From Chitinophaga sp. MM2321 (GTDB lineage: Bacteria > Bacteroidota > Bacteroidia > Chitinophagales > Chitinophagaceae): 64,000 nucleotides of DNA. Positions 9,852-18,072 of this stretch are shown here, in pieces (within the stretch, counting starts at the first letter, position 1; each line of letters opens with the position of its first letter). A program made the translations under genes and the position numbers. Location of the stretch: contig NZ_OZ035533.1 in assembly GCF_964033635.1 (NCBI RefSeq), forward strand, positions 4,216,001 through 4,280,000, in the 5' to 3' direction. A model generated the notes under the pieces. It did no database searches, was not told where the DNA came from, and was given only the letters and a program-made list of their open reading frames with translations.

Positions 9852-10559
9852 TTGACAGAAAACTATTACAAATGGCATTCGCCCAATCTGGGAAAGGAAT
9901 TCGAGATGCTGGTGTTCGGTGACAGCGGGTTTCCATTACTCCTCTTCCCTACCTCCATGGGTCGCTACTATGAAAGTAAAGACCGTGGCCTGATAGATGC
10001 TATCAGCTGGTTTATTGAGGAAGGCCGCGTGAAAGTATATTGCCCCGATAGTATTGATGCCAGCAGCTGGTACAACAAAAGTATTGCCCCGCAATACAGA
10101 GCGTATAACCATACCTGTTATGACAAACTCCTGCTGGAAGAAATTCTTCCCCGTATGGAAGCAGAAACCGGTATGAACCGCATCGTGGCCACCGGATGTA
10201 GTTTCGGCGGTTTCCATGCAGCCAATTTTGCTTTCCGTCATCCGGAAAAAGTATCGTACCTGTTTAGTCTCAGCGGTATTTTCGACATCAAACCACGGAT
10301 GGACGGCTATTACGACGATAACGTATATTTCAATAATCCGGCAGACTTTATGACGGATAATCAACAGGCAGACCTATGGCGGATGGGCATCGTATTAGGC
10401 GTAGCAGATACCGATGTAACCCGCCCGCAAAATGAGCAGATGTCGGGTATCCTGGCAGCAAAAAACATCACCCACTGGCTGGACGTACGTCCGCATACCC
10501 TGCACGACTGGCCCGTATGGCGCGAAATGCTGCCGCATTATCTATCACTCATCAAGTAA
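9852..10559 (+). CDS. Alpha/beta-hydrolase, esterase-like (COG4947-type)
   Basis: 235-residue cytoplasmic protein with nucleophile elbow GCSFGG (Ser117) and a C-terminal His in RPHTLHDWPVW. It begins TENYYKWHSPNLGKEFEMLV, typical of a family of small esterases that recur beside ATP-grasp and GCS2 genes. The start is a TTG at 9852; there is no ATG until residue 19, and the residues before it are family-like, so TTG is preferred. The downstream ATP-grasp gene starts 5 bases after this stop, so the two are co-transcribed and probably translationally coupled. Substrate unknown; removal of an acyl or ester group from the ligase product is one possibility. Confidence 0.85.
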   Translation: MTENYYKWHSPNLGKEFEMLVFGDSGFPLLLFPTSMGRYYESKDRGLIDAISWFIEEGRVKVYCPDSIDASSWYNKSIAPQYRAYNHTCYDKLLLEEILPRMEAETGMNRIVATGCSFGGFHAANFAFRHPEKVSYLFSLSGIFDIKPRMDGYYDDNVYFNNPADFMTDNQQADLWRMGIVLGVADTDVTRPQNEQMSGILAAKNITHWLDVRPHTLHDWPVWREMLPHYLSLIK

Positions 10560-10564
10560 GGACT

Positions 10565-11638
10565 ATGAAAAAAATAGGCATTCTTTTCGGACAGGAAGAC
10601 ACCTTCCCACAGGCATTTGTGGATCGTGTTAACCGCATCAATCCACCCGGCATTTTCGCAGAATTTGTAACCATCGATAAAGTGTTGCAGGGCGCCGATT
10701 GCGGCTACGCCGTAATCCTGGACCGTATTTCACAGGATGTACCCTTTTACCGCGCCTTCCTGAAAAATGCGGCCGCCGCCGGCACTGCAGTGATCAACAA
10801 CCCTTTCTGGTGGAGTGCTGATGATAAATTCTTTAACAATGCACTGGCACAAAAAATAGGCGTAAATGTACCCCGCACCGTACTGCTGCCTTCCAACGCA
10901 TTACCCGATAATACCACCGATAAATCTTTCCGCAACCTCGTTTACCCATTCGACTGGAACACCATTTTCGATTACATCGGGTTTCCGGCTTATATGAAGC
11001 CCTATGCAGGCGGTGGCTGGAAGCATGTTTATCAGTTAGATGACAAAGAAGACTTCTTCCGTAAACACAGCGAAACCGGGCAACTGGTGATGATGTTGCA
11101 GGAAGAAATTGATTTCAGCCAGTATTACCGCTGCTACTGCATTGGCGGAAAAGAAGTACGCATTATGCCTTACAATCCAAGGAATACCCCTAATCTCCGC
11201 TACCAGGCGGATTTTAAAGGTAGTTCGGCACTAATGGAACAGATCACCGAACAGGTGCTTACGCTGAATCAGTACCTGGGTTATGATTTCAATACGGTGG
11301 AAATAGCCGTACGCAGTGAAGTACCCTACGCTATTGACTTCTGCAATCCCGCACCCGATGCAGACCTACCGTCTGTTGGAGAAGAAAATTTTGAATGGGT
11401 GGTGGAAACCAGCGCCCATTATGCCATTGAAAGGGCCATTGCCCAAAAACCGGGGAAAGACAATCTTACCTGGGGCAAATTTGTACAACGCACACCGCCC
11501 AGAGCCAGGAAAGAAGCAGCTCCCAAACCCAAAAAGGAAACCGTGCCTAAACCAAAGAAAGCAACCAAAACAACCGCAAAGAAAGCGATCACATCTCCCA
11601 AAAAAATTACCGCTAAAAAACAGTCAAAAGAAAAATAA
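10565..11638 (+). CDS. ATP-grasp ligase (RimK/D-Ala-ligase-like) with Lys/Pro-rich tail
   Basis: 357 residues starting MKKIGILFGQEDTFP. ATP-grasp features: the nucleotide-binding lysine in FPAYMKPYAGGGWKHVY (about 142-158) and the Mg-binding Asp/Asn pair in AIDFCNPAPDADL (about 260-272). Such enzymes form an acyl-phosphate and join a carboxylate to an amine or thiol. The last 45 residues are unlike the rest: repeats of KPKKE/KPKKA and KKITAKK, resembling a histone H1 or AlgP-type tail, suggesting binding to nucleic acid or another polyanion. An upstream in-frame ATG at 10517 lies inside the previous gene; the ATG at 10565 fits the family start. Followed after 65 bases by the GCS2-type ligase. 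Confidence 0.88.
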   Translation: MKKIGILFGQEDTFPQAFVDRVNRINPPGIFAEFVTIDKVLQGADCGYAVILDRISQDVPFYRAFLKNAAAAGTAVINNPFWWSADDKFFNNALAQKIGVNVPRTVLLPSNALPDNTTDKSFRNLVYPFDWNTIFDYIGFPAYMKPYAGGGWKHVYQLDDKEDFFRKHSETGQLVMMLQEEIDFSQYYRCYCIGGKEVRIMPYNPRNTPNLRYQADFKGSSALMEQITEQVLTLNQYLGYDFNTVEIAVRSEVPYAIDFCNPAPDADLPSVGEENFEWVVETSAHYAIERAIAQKPGKDNLTWGKFVQRTPPRARKEAAPKPKKETVPKPKKATKTTAKKAITSPKKITAKKQSKEK

Positions 11639-11667
11639 ATCTTTTATCTCCGCAACTCCGTTATTCA

Positions 11668-11691
11668 TACGTAATTTTACCTTATTACGTA
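11668..11691. promoter_or_regulatory. Dyad TACGTAAT-N8-ATTACGTA upstream of the amidoligase gene
   Basis: Perfect 8-bp inverted repeat with an 8-base spacer, ending 12 bases before the GCS2-type ligase ATG. It could be an operator or a short attenuator-like hairpin for the ligase gene. No U-tract follows. Function inferred only from symmetry and position. Confidence 0.35.
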
Positions 11692-11703
11692 AAAACTATC
11701 AAT

Positions 11704-12813
11704 ATGTTCAGGGCGTTTACGCTGGGTATAGAAGAAGAATACATGGTGATGGACCCCCGCACCCGGGAGCTACGGTCACACGAACAAAAGATCGTAGAAC
11801 AGGCGCATAAAGTGATCAACGACCAGGTGAAAGCAGAATTTCATCAGGCCGTAGTGGAAGTGGGTACACAGATCTGTGCCAACATACATGAAGCCCGGAA
11901 AGATGTGGCCTTCTTACGCCGTACCATCGCACAAATAGCCGGCGATCTTGGTTTCAGCATCGGCGCATCGGGTACACACCCCTTCAGCAAGTGGGAAAAG
12001 CAACTGATCACCGATCATCCCCGCTATTTCGAAATCGTAAATGAAATGCAGGATGCCGCCCGCTCTAACCTGATTTTCGGACTGCACGTGCATGTAGGCA
12101 TGGAAAACCGGGAGATGGCACTTCATATAGCCAACTCCGTTAGATACTTCTTACCGCATATTTTTGCGCTCAGTACCAACTCCCCTTTCTGGGAAGGTCG
12201 TAACACCGGCTTCAAATCCTTCCGTACCAAGGTTTTTGACAAATTTCCCCGTACCGGCATCCCCGATTATTTTGCCAGCATTGAAGAATATGATAACTAC
12301 ATCAAGCTGCTGGTAAAAACAAATTGTATAGATAATGCCAAAAAAGTATGGTGGGATCTGCGGGTACATCCATTCTTCAACACGGTGGAATTCCGCATTT
12401 GCGATGTGCCCATGTCACTCGATGATACGATCACAATCGCGGGTCTTTTCCAGGCGGTATGTGCAAAGATTTACAAGCTGCGCATGCAGAACCTCAACTT
12501 CATCATCTACAACCGCGCGCTGGTAAACGAAAACAAATGGCGCGCATCCCGCTATGGTATTGATGGTAACCTCATAGACTTTGGTAAGGAGATGGAAGTG
12601 AACACACGGGCACTCATATACGAATTACTCGATTTCGTAGATGATGTGGTGGATGATCTGGGCAGCCGCGAAGTAATCCAGTCCACCACCAATATCCTGG
12701 AAAAAGGTACCGGGGCAGACCGGCAACTCAAAAAATTTGAGGAAACCAACGACCTCGTGGCAGTGACGGATTTTATTCAGGGGCAATTTCTAAAGGGCTG
12801 TGACCAGGATTGA
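11704..12813 (+). CDS. GCS2-family carboxylate-amine ligase (YbdK-type, glutamate-cysteine-ligase-like)
   Basis: 369 residues, the usual length of the YbdK/GCS2 family. The N-terminus FTLGIEEEYMVMDPRTREL-like stretch (residues 4-21) contains the metal-binding glutamates; FGLHVHVGMEN (about 122-132) is the second conserved block. The family uses ATP to couple a gamma- or alpha-carboxylate to an amine. The true substrate is often not glutamate plus cysteine, and no glutathione synthetase of standard type is adjacent. It sits between an ATP-grasp ligase and a glutamine amidotransferase, which points to a multi-step peptide or amide synthesis. The final codons (C-D-Q-D-stop) are made by tandem TGACCAGGATT units at the edge of a family A palindrome. 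Confidence 0.9.
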   Translation: MFRAFTLGIEEEYMVMDPRTRELRSHEQKIVEQAHKVINDQVKAEFHQAVVEVGTQICANIHEARKDVAFLRRTIAQIAGDLGFSIGASGTHPFSKWEKQLITDHPRYFEIVNEMQDAARSNLIFGLHVHVGMENREMALHIANSVRYFLPHIFALSTNSPFWEGRNTGFKSFRTKVFDKFPRTGIPDYFASIEEYDNYIKLLVKTNCIDNAKKVWWDLRVHPFFNTVEFRICDVPMSLDDTITIAGLFQAVCAKIYKLRMQNLNFIIYNRALVNENKWRASRYGIDGNLIDFGKEMEVNTRALIYELLDFVDDVVDDLGSREVIQSTTNILEKGTGADRQLKKFEETNDLVAVTDFIQGQFLKGCDQD

Positions 12814-12953
12814 CCAGGATTAAAAGGATTAAAAGATTTATAGGATGGGTGTTTTGTTGAAAGATTTTGTCGAAAGGCTTATTATATCATAAATATAAAA
12901 TCATTCAACAAAACACCCATCCTTTTAAATCCTAAAATCCTTTAATCTTGGTC
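12801..12953. repeat. Family A intergenic palindrome, copy 2
   Basis: About 153 bp inverted repeat. The left end is a tandem TGACCAGGAT TGACCAGGATT and the right end reads AATCTTGGTCA. Inside are the AGGATTAAAAG-type A+T-rich arms and the core GGATGGGTGTTTTGTTGA / TCAACAAAACACCCATCC. The loop (about 12864-12902) is longer than in the other copies. The second TGA of the left end is the stop of the GCS2-type ligase. Unlike copies 1 and 3 it lies between two genes on the same strand. Confidence 0.9.
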
Positions 12954-12973
12954 AATTGTTTTAATTTTGCACT

Positions 12974-13870
12974 ATGCATCCAATTAAAAACAACTGGAAG
13001 GTGGCAGTGCTGGATATGTATGAAGGCGTACCAAATGAAGGTATGCGTTGTATCCGGGAAATTTTGTCTCAATATGCGGACATGCATGCGCTGGACTTAC
13101 AATTTGATGAATTTGAGGTGCGGCAACATCAACAATTGCCGGATACTTCTTACGATATTTATATTTCAACGGGCGGCCCAGGCAGCCCGGTAGACAGTGA
13201 AGGCAGTGATTGGGAACGCGCTTATTTCTCCCTGGTAGAAGACCTCTTGGAATGGAACCGCACCCAGGAACAGAAAAAACCGGTGTTTTTTATCTGTCAC
13301 TCCTACCAGATCATGTGTCGCTATTACCAACTCGGCAATGTGTGCAGGCGGAAGTCACCCGCATTTGGCGTTTTCCCCGTACATAAAACAGCGGCAGGTA
13401 TGCGGGAACAGGTTTTCAGCGCCCTCCCCGATCCGTTTTATATTGTAGACAGCCGCAACTGGCAGGTGATAGAACTGAACTACGAAAACCTGCAAGCCAT
13501 GGGCGGACACGTACTGGCCCTCGAAAAAGAAAGGCCGCATGTTCCGTTGGAACGCGCTACCATGGCCATCCGGTTTAATGAACACTTCATCGGCACACAA
13601 TTTCATCCGGAAGCGGATGCCGATGGAATGCACATGTACCTCCTGCAGGACGAAAAGAAAAAACAGGTAGTGGATAACCATGGCCCTGAAAAATACCACA
13701 GCATGCTGCAACAACTGACAAGCCCCGATAAGATCATGCTCACCCACGACCGGTTTATTACGGCCTTCCTGGATTATGCTATATACGGGGCGCTGTCTGA
13801 AAGACTGGCGGCGATTAAACATTTAGTGGAAGTGCCCGTCCATAATGATGATGAAAACACGTATTTCTAA
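12974..13870 (+). CDS. Class I glutamine amidotransferase-like protein
   Basis: 298 residues. The class I GATase triad is complete: Cys108 in FFICHSYQ, His211 and Glu213 in TQFHPEAD; the oxyanion strand is ISTGGPGSPVD. Such domains release ammonia from glutamine for a partner synthase, or act as gamma-glutamyl hydrolases when alone. No synthase domain is fused, so the partner may be one of the flanking ligases. The region after the triad (about 214-298) is longer than in a bare GATase domain and is mostly helical. It follows the family A repeat and precedes the second ATP-grasp gene by 38 bases. Confidence 0.87.
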   Translation: MHPIKNNWKVAVLDMYEGVPNEGMRCIREILSQYADMHALDLQFDEFEVRQHQQLPDTSYDIYISTGGPGSPVDSEGSDWERAYFSLVEDLLEWNRTQEQKKPVFFICHSYQIMCRYYQLGNVCRRKSPAFGVFPVHKTAAGMREQVFSALPDPFYIVDSRNWQVIELNYENLQAMGGHVLALEKERPHVPLERATMAIRFNEHFIGTQFHPEADADGMHMYLLQDEKKKQVVDNHGPEKYHSMLQQLTSPDKIMLTHDRFITAFLDYAIYGALSERLAAIKHLVEVPVHNDDENTYF

Positions 13871-13908
13871 TCTTCATCTTCATGCGTCATTTGTAATTTT
13901 TCAACATT

Positions 13909-15108
13909 ATGATTCCTGCTGTCAGAACATCCTATAATCAACAGTTTACTACCGCCCAATACCAGGATTTTTTAAAGGGCATCGCACAGGATGCGGGCAT
14001 TGCGCCCTCCTTCCGTGTAGCAGAAACACCCGTGTTTGTACCCGCTGCCCTCACGGCAAAACTGGTACAGGCCTGTGAGGAAATTGTGAACGTGATCCTG
14101 CGGCCCGACTTCAAAACCATTACCAGGGAAGCCATTCCACCGGAACTGAAAGTACCGCACGAGAATGATCATCCCCACTTTATAGTGATCGACTTTGCCG
14201 TATGTGAGCAGGAAGATGGTTCACTGGGGCCCCAGCTCATAGAGCTACAGGGCTTTCCCTCCATGTATGCCTTCCAGGACGTGATGGCCCGGCAATTCAA
14301 AACACATTTCGACATTCCCGGACAACTACATAATTTCTTTAACGGACTCGATGAAACATCTTACTACCAGCTGTTGCGTAAAATGATTATCGGCGATCTT
14401 CCGCCTGAAGAAGTGGTCCTGCTGGAAGTGAAGCCAGAAGAGCAAAAGACCCGGATAGACTTTTACAGTACAGAGAAATATATCGGTATCAAAACGGTGT
14501 GTATCACCCAATTGATCCAGGAAGGAAAAAAATTGTTTTATGAACAGGATGGTATTAAAACACCCATCCAGCGCATCTATAACCGCATCATTTTCGACGA
14601 CCTGCAAAAGCAAGCCGCTTCGCTGGCGCCGCATGTAAACCTGTTCCAGGACCTGGATGTAGAATGGATTACGCACCCCAATTGGTTTTACCGCATCAGC
14701 AAATACACGCTGCCCTTTATTCACAGTGAATTTGTACCAAAGAGCTGGTTCCTGCATGAGCTGCCTGTTATTCCCGCAGACCTGGAAAATTATGTATTGA
14801 AGCCCCTCTTTTCTTTTGCCGGTAAAGGTGTGCTGATAGATGTAACACCCGAAGATATTGATCAGATCAAAGATCCCGAAAACTGGATCCTCCAGCATAA
14901 AGTGAAATATGCCCCGGCTATTCAAACTCCCACCGGCCCGGCCATCTGCGAAATCAGGATGATGTATATCTGGCCGGATGACACTGCGCGTCCTATTCTT
15001 GTACACAACCTCGCCCGCATCAGTAAAGGAAAGATGATCGGCGTAGGATTCAATGACAAAGAAACCTGGGTAGGCGGTAGCTGCTGTTTTTTTGAATCAG
15101 CAGAATAA
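13909..15108 (+). CDS. Divergent ATP-grasp-like protein (possibly circularly permuted / glutathionylspermidine-synthase-like)
   Basis: 399 residues, no signal peptide. Features compatible with ATP-grasp: a conserved acidic block LGPQLIELQGFPSMYAFQD (about 107-125), similar in style to the glutamate/asparagine metal site of glutathionylspermidine-synthase-like proteins; and a later nucleotide-binding lysine block YVLKPLFSFAGKGVLIDV (about 296-313) followed by EIRMMYIW. The order, metal-site-like block first and ATP-lysine later, would suit a circular permutation. I do not recognise a characterised orthologue. As last gene of the 9.85-15.1 kb run it is expected to form another amide or peptide bond in the same product. 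Confidence 0.75.
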   Translation: MIPAVRTSYNQQFTTAQYQDFLKGIAQDAGIAPSFRVAETPVFVPAALTAKLVQACEEIVNVILRPDFKTITREAIPPELKVPHENDHPHFIVIDFAVCEQEDGSLGPQLIELQGFPSMYAFQDVMARQFKTHFDIPGQLHNFFNGLDETSYYQLLRKMIIGDLPPEEVVLLEVKPEEQKTRIDFYSTEKYIGIKTVCITQLIQEGKKLFYEQDGIKTPIQRIYNRIIFDDLQKQAASLAPHVNLFQDLDVEWITHPNWFYRISKYTLPFIHSEFVPKSWFLHELPVIPADLENYVLKPLFSFAGKGVLIDVTPEDIDQIKDPENWILQHKVKYAPAIQTPTGPAICEIRMMYIWPDDTARPILVHNLARISKGKMIGVGFNDKETWVGGSCCFFESAE

Positions 15109-15202
15109 TTTTTTACAGAAGACAAATAGGCTGCGTATCCCGTTATTATCTTGACAATAATATTTACATTTATGTTTATATGTCAATATAATATGATTCC
15201 TT

Positions 15203-16321
15203 ATGTTTAGTAACCTAGCCATAGACGTAGCTTTGGGCCTTATTTTCATCTATCTGTTGTACAGCCTGCTGGCCTCCATTGTACAGGAACTGATTGCCCG
15301 GATGTTTAATTCCCGTGCGCGGATACTCACCAAAGGGTTGCGCAGAATGCTGGAAAACGCTGACCATCATACCGATCTTGGGTTTTTTGGGAGATTTACT
15401 TTTTTCAACTGGTTTTATGAATTGGGCTGGAGCGTGGTGTATTTTTTTGCACCTTTCAGAAAGAGCCCTTTTCTCCGGAAATTCTATCAGTCGCCATCTA
15501 TCCGTTGTCTGGGTGAAAACAGTGCAGCAGCAAAACCGGCATATATCAGTCCGCCTATTTTTTCACAAACCATGGTGCATCTCCTGCGGGGCAACGATCA
15601 GCAACACCATCTTACAGATGCCGCCGCCATCCGGGAATCCCTGTCAGAAAACCGCCTGCACCTGGCGCCCGATACGCTGACTCATTTACGGAACCTTTTT
15701 GAAGATGCCCGACATGATGTAACGAAGTTCCGTATTAACATGGAAGCCTGGTTCAATGAAACCATGGCCCGTGCAAGCGGCTGGTACCGCAAACAAACAC
15801 AAACCTGGCTGCTGGTCATCGGTATCGGCATTGCAGCTTTATTTAATGTGGATTCCATTGCCATCGCGCGCATCCTCATGAAAGATAAAAATGTGCGGGA
15901 GCAGATGGTGCAGCTGGCAGCCAGCCGTACGCCTGCCTTTACCGCTATAACGGATACACTTATACGAAAAAACGTACTCCACAAAGACAGCGCCTTTTTC
16001 CGGCAGGATACGTCGTTGCGTGTATTCGTAAACGATACTTCCCTGATCGGTGTATATGCCATGTTACGCGAGGATGCCGGCGACGCAAAAAATGTGCTGG
16101 GTATCAGCCGGCAGTGTGTTACAGATACAACCGGTGGAACCCGCACGATCCGCTGCGGATTTACCCATCCCTTTCAGCAAAACGGCTGGCTCATACTGGC
16201 AGGCTGGATAATGACAGCCCTGGCTATCTCCCTGGGTGCGCCTTTCTGGTTTGATCTGTTGGGAAAACTGGTAAAATTCAGGTCTGTACCCCCTACTGAT
16301 ACAACTTCAGCTACGGAATGA
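15203..16321 (+). CDS. Membrane protein of unknown function
   Basis: 372 residues with hydrophobic segments at about 6-27, 70-85, 200-216 and 335-355. Between them are soluble stretches: a basic cytoplasmic-looking part after the first helix (RMFNSRARILTKGLRRML) and a helical part with ARHDVTKFRINMEAWFNETM. A periplasmic or cytoplasmic loop after the third segment carries two cysteines. I do not recognise the family. The A+T-rich leader of about 95 bases separates it from the ATP-grasp cluster, so membership in that cluster is uncertain. RidA follows after 50 bases on the same strand. Confidence 0.7.
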   Translation: MFSNLAIDVALGLIFIYLLYSLLASIVQELIARMFNSRARILTKGLRRMLENADHHTDLGFFGRFTFFNWFYELGWSVVYFFAPFRKSPFLRKFYQSPSIRCLGENSAAAKPAYISPPIFSQTMVHLLRGNDQQHHLTDAAAIRESLSENRLHLAPDTLTHLRNLFEDARHDVTKFRINMEAWFNETMARASGWYRKQTQTWLLVIGIGIAALFNVDSIAIARILMKDKNVREQMVQLAASRTPAFTAITDTLIRKNVLHKDSAFFRQDTSLRVFVNDTSLIGVYAMLREDAGDAKNVLGISRQCVTDTTGGTRTIRCGFTHPFQQNGWLILAGWIMTALAISLGAPFWFDLLGKLVKFRSVPPTDTTSATE

Positions 16322-16371
16322 GGAAGATGTAGTAAATTCGGTGATCCTATCACCTCCTCAACATTTTCCAT

Positions 16372-16767
16372 ATGAAACGTACCAATTACGCCTCCGGCGC
16401 TATCTGGGAAAATAAAGTCGGCTATTCCCGTGCGGTAAGAGTGGGCAATGTGATTGAAATATCCGGTACTGTGGCCGTAGATAATGATAAGGTAGTAGCA
16501 GAAGGTAACGCCTATGAACAAACGAAGTTTGTGCTGGCAAAGATAGAATCAGCCCTCATCAGCGCGGGCGCCAACCTGCACGATGTAGTGCGTACCCGCA
16601 TGTTTGTAACAGATATTTCCAGATGGGAAGAATATGGGAGAGCACATGGGGAATTTTTCAAAAGCATAAAACCAGCTACCACCATGGTGGAAGTGAGTAA
16701 ACTGATTGATCCCCGCTACCTGGTGGAAATAGAAGCCACGGCTATTTGCAAGGGGGAAAATATGTAG
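16372..16767 (+). CDS. RidA/YjgF family protein (enamine/imine deaminase type)
   Basis: 131 residues, the normal length. Conserved Rid features: the N-terminal block ending in a Gly-Tyr-Ser segment (KVGYSRAVRVGNVIEISGTV), the substrate arginine in VVRTRMFVTDI, and the C-terminal VEIEATAIC. Rid proteins hydrolyse reactive enamine/imine intermediates from PLP enzymes; this longer-looped variant may have another substrate. The TAG stop is two bases from the left edge of a family B palindrome, shared with the convergent rhodanese gene. Confidence 0.9.
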   Translation: MKRTNYASGAIWENKVGYSRAVRVGNVIEISGTVAVDNDKVVAEGNAYEQTKFVLAKIESALISAGANLHDVVRTRMFVTDISRWEEYGRAHGEFFKSIKPATTMVEVSKLIDPRYLVEIEATAICKGENM

Positions 16768-16877
16768 GAATTTTTTGATTTACGATTTTTTGATTTTGAG
16801 ATTTAGCGATTTGGTTTCAGGTAGTTGTTATCCTGAAACCAAATCGCTAAATCTCAAAATCGTAAATCAAAAAATCA
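16768..16877. repeat. Family B intergenic palindrome, copy 1
   Basis: Inverted repeat between convergent ridA-like and rhodanese genes. The inner arm TTTTGAGATTTAGCGATTTG...CAGG is perfect over 28 bp around a 10-base loop (16822-16831). Outside it both arms carry ATTTTTTGATTTACGA, and the left arm has an 8-base duplication (TTTTTTGA) relative to the right. The right tip supplies the TGA stop of the rhodanese gene (16875-16877). Confidence 0.92.
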
Positions 16878-17180
16878 TTTACTGGGTTCCTGCCACTTCA
16901 GCATTCCACCTACCAGGTTCTTCACATTGGTAAAGCCCATGGTTTCCAGAAGCATGCAAGCCTGACCACTGCGGTTGCCGCTACGGCAGTATATAATCAC
17001 TTCTTCATCTTTCCACTCTTCCAGCTCATCTACCTGCATGGCCTGTACATGCCCAAGGGGAATATGTACACCGCCGATATTGAATTCAGCTCTTTCATGT
17101 GGCTCCCGTACATCTACTATATGCAGTTCTTCACCGCTATCTATTCTTTGTTTCAGTTCTTCTACTGTTATATTTTGCAT
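16875..17180 (-). CDS. Single-domain rhodanese-like sulfurtransferase
   Basis: 101 residues, one rhodanese domain. The active-site loop is YCRSGNRSG with Cys65, the six-residue loop expected for a sulfurtransferase rather than a phosphatase; the upstream CDVREPHE-type motif (IVDVREPHERAEF) is present. Cytoplasmic (no signal peptide). It lies 38 bases after the PASTA gene on the same strand, so it may be the last gene of the ddl operon, with the family B palindrome as its 3' end. Confidence 0.92.
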   Translation of the reverse strand: MQNITVEELKQRIDSGEELHIVDVREPHERAEFNIGGVHIPLGHVQAMQVDELEEWKDEEVIIYCRSGNRSGQACMLLETMGFTNVKNLVGGMLKWQEPSK

Positions 17181-17218
17181 AGTTAAAAGTATTTAAAATC
17201 AAATTACATCATTTTCGG

Positions 17219-18031
17219 TTATTCCTGCGTTGCTGGCTGATGTACCACTGAATCCTTTACAGGCTTGAGGGCAGACAACCACAGATCCACACTTTCACCG
17301 GCACGTACCATATTAAAATCACCAATCTCATTTTTACGGGAGGGTACCTGTTTGATGATATAAGCATTCAGGGTATCCGATACACTGGGGTCTATAATAA
17401 TGGTACCCGGACCGAGATTGCTGGCGCTCAACATTTCCCTTGCTTCCGCATAGGTAAGTCCTACGAAATCAGGAACCGGGTTTTCGATGCTGCCGGTGCC
17501 ACTGCTCAGGATCAGGGTCAGGTTACTACCTTCCGGTAAGGGGGTGCCCGGCTTAATCCTTTTGCCATTCAGCAATTGCTGTAAAACCGTATTGGTGGCA
17601 AAGTCTGGCCGGTAGATAGTATCTCCTACATTCAGGCGCATGCTTTTCAGCATCATTTCAGCACTGCGGAAAGTAAGTCCTTCCAGGTCAGGCATCTTCA
17701 CCATAGGAGCTACCGTTTTATTTACCGTGAGGTAAATAGTTCTGCCCACCTTTACCTGTGCGCCCCGGTCGGGTGTTTGTACCCATACCGCCAGCGGAGG
17801 AATGGAGTCTATATAAATAGAATCTCTCACATCCGCCTCAAAACCCATTTTTTCCAGTGTGGCAATAGCTTCTTTTACATTTTTCCCACGCACATCAGGC
17901 ACTGTCAGCTGTTGACCGTGCTTGGTAATAGTACCCAGCAGGGAGAAAAATAACAACGCCAGTAAAAAAAAGAAGGCAATAACAATCAACAGGTTAAATC
18001 CGAATGAACGCTTGGTAATAAAATCGAGCAC
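17219..18031 (-). CDS. Membrane-anchored protein with three PASTA domains
   Basis: 270 residues from a GTG start. One N-terminal membrane helix (about 12-35, LIVIAFFFLLALLFFSLLG) is followed by three PASTA repeats beginning VPDVRGKN, MPDLEGLT and VPDFVGLT, ending near residue 250. PASTA domains bind muropeptides or lipid II; no kinase or transpeptidase domain is fused. An ATG at 18085 would overlap the ddl stop and add 18 residues that do not belong to the family (HEVTNYGLQIITLNTYI). I prefer GTG at 18031, giving the usual LDFITKRS start. The pairing with ddl supports a cell-wall role. Confidence 0.85.
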   Translation of the reverse strand: MLDFITKRSFGFNLLIVIAFFFLLALLFFSLLGTITKHGQQLTVPDVRGKNVKEAIATLEKMGFEADVRDSIYIDSIPPLAVWVQTPDRGAQVKVGRTIYLTVNKTVAPMVKMPDLEGLTFRSAEMMLKSMRLNVGDTIYRPDFATNTVLQQLLNGKRIKPGTPLPEGSNLTLILSSGTGSIENPVPDFVGLTYAEAREMLSASNLGPGTIIIDPSVSDTLNAYIIKQVPSRKNEIGDFNMVRAGESVDLWLSALKPVKDSVVHQPATQE

Positions 18032-18072
18032 GATGTATGTATTAAGTGTGATAATTTGCAATCCGTAATTTG

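Noticed and set aside
14326..15006. 226-codon minus-strand frame
   Set aside because: Antisense to the second ATP-grasp gene, with no recognisable domain.
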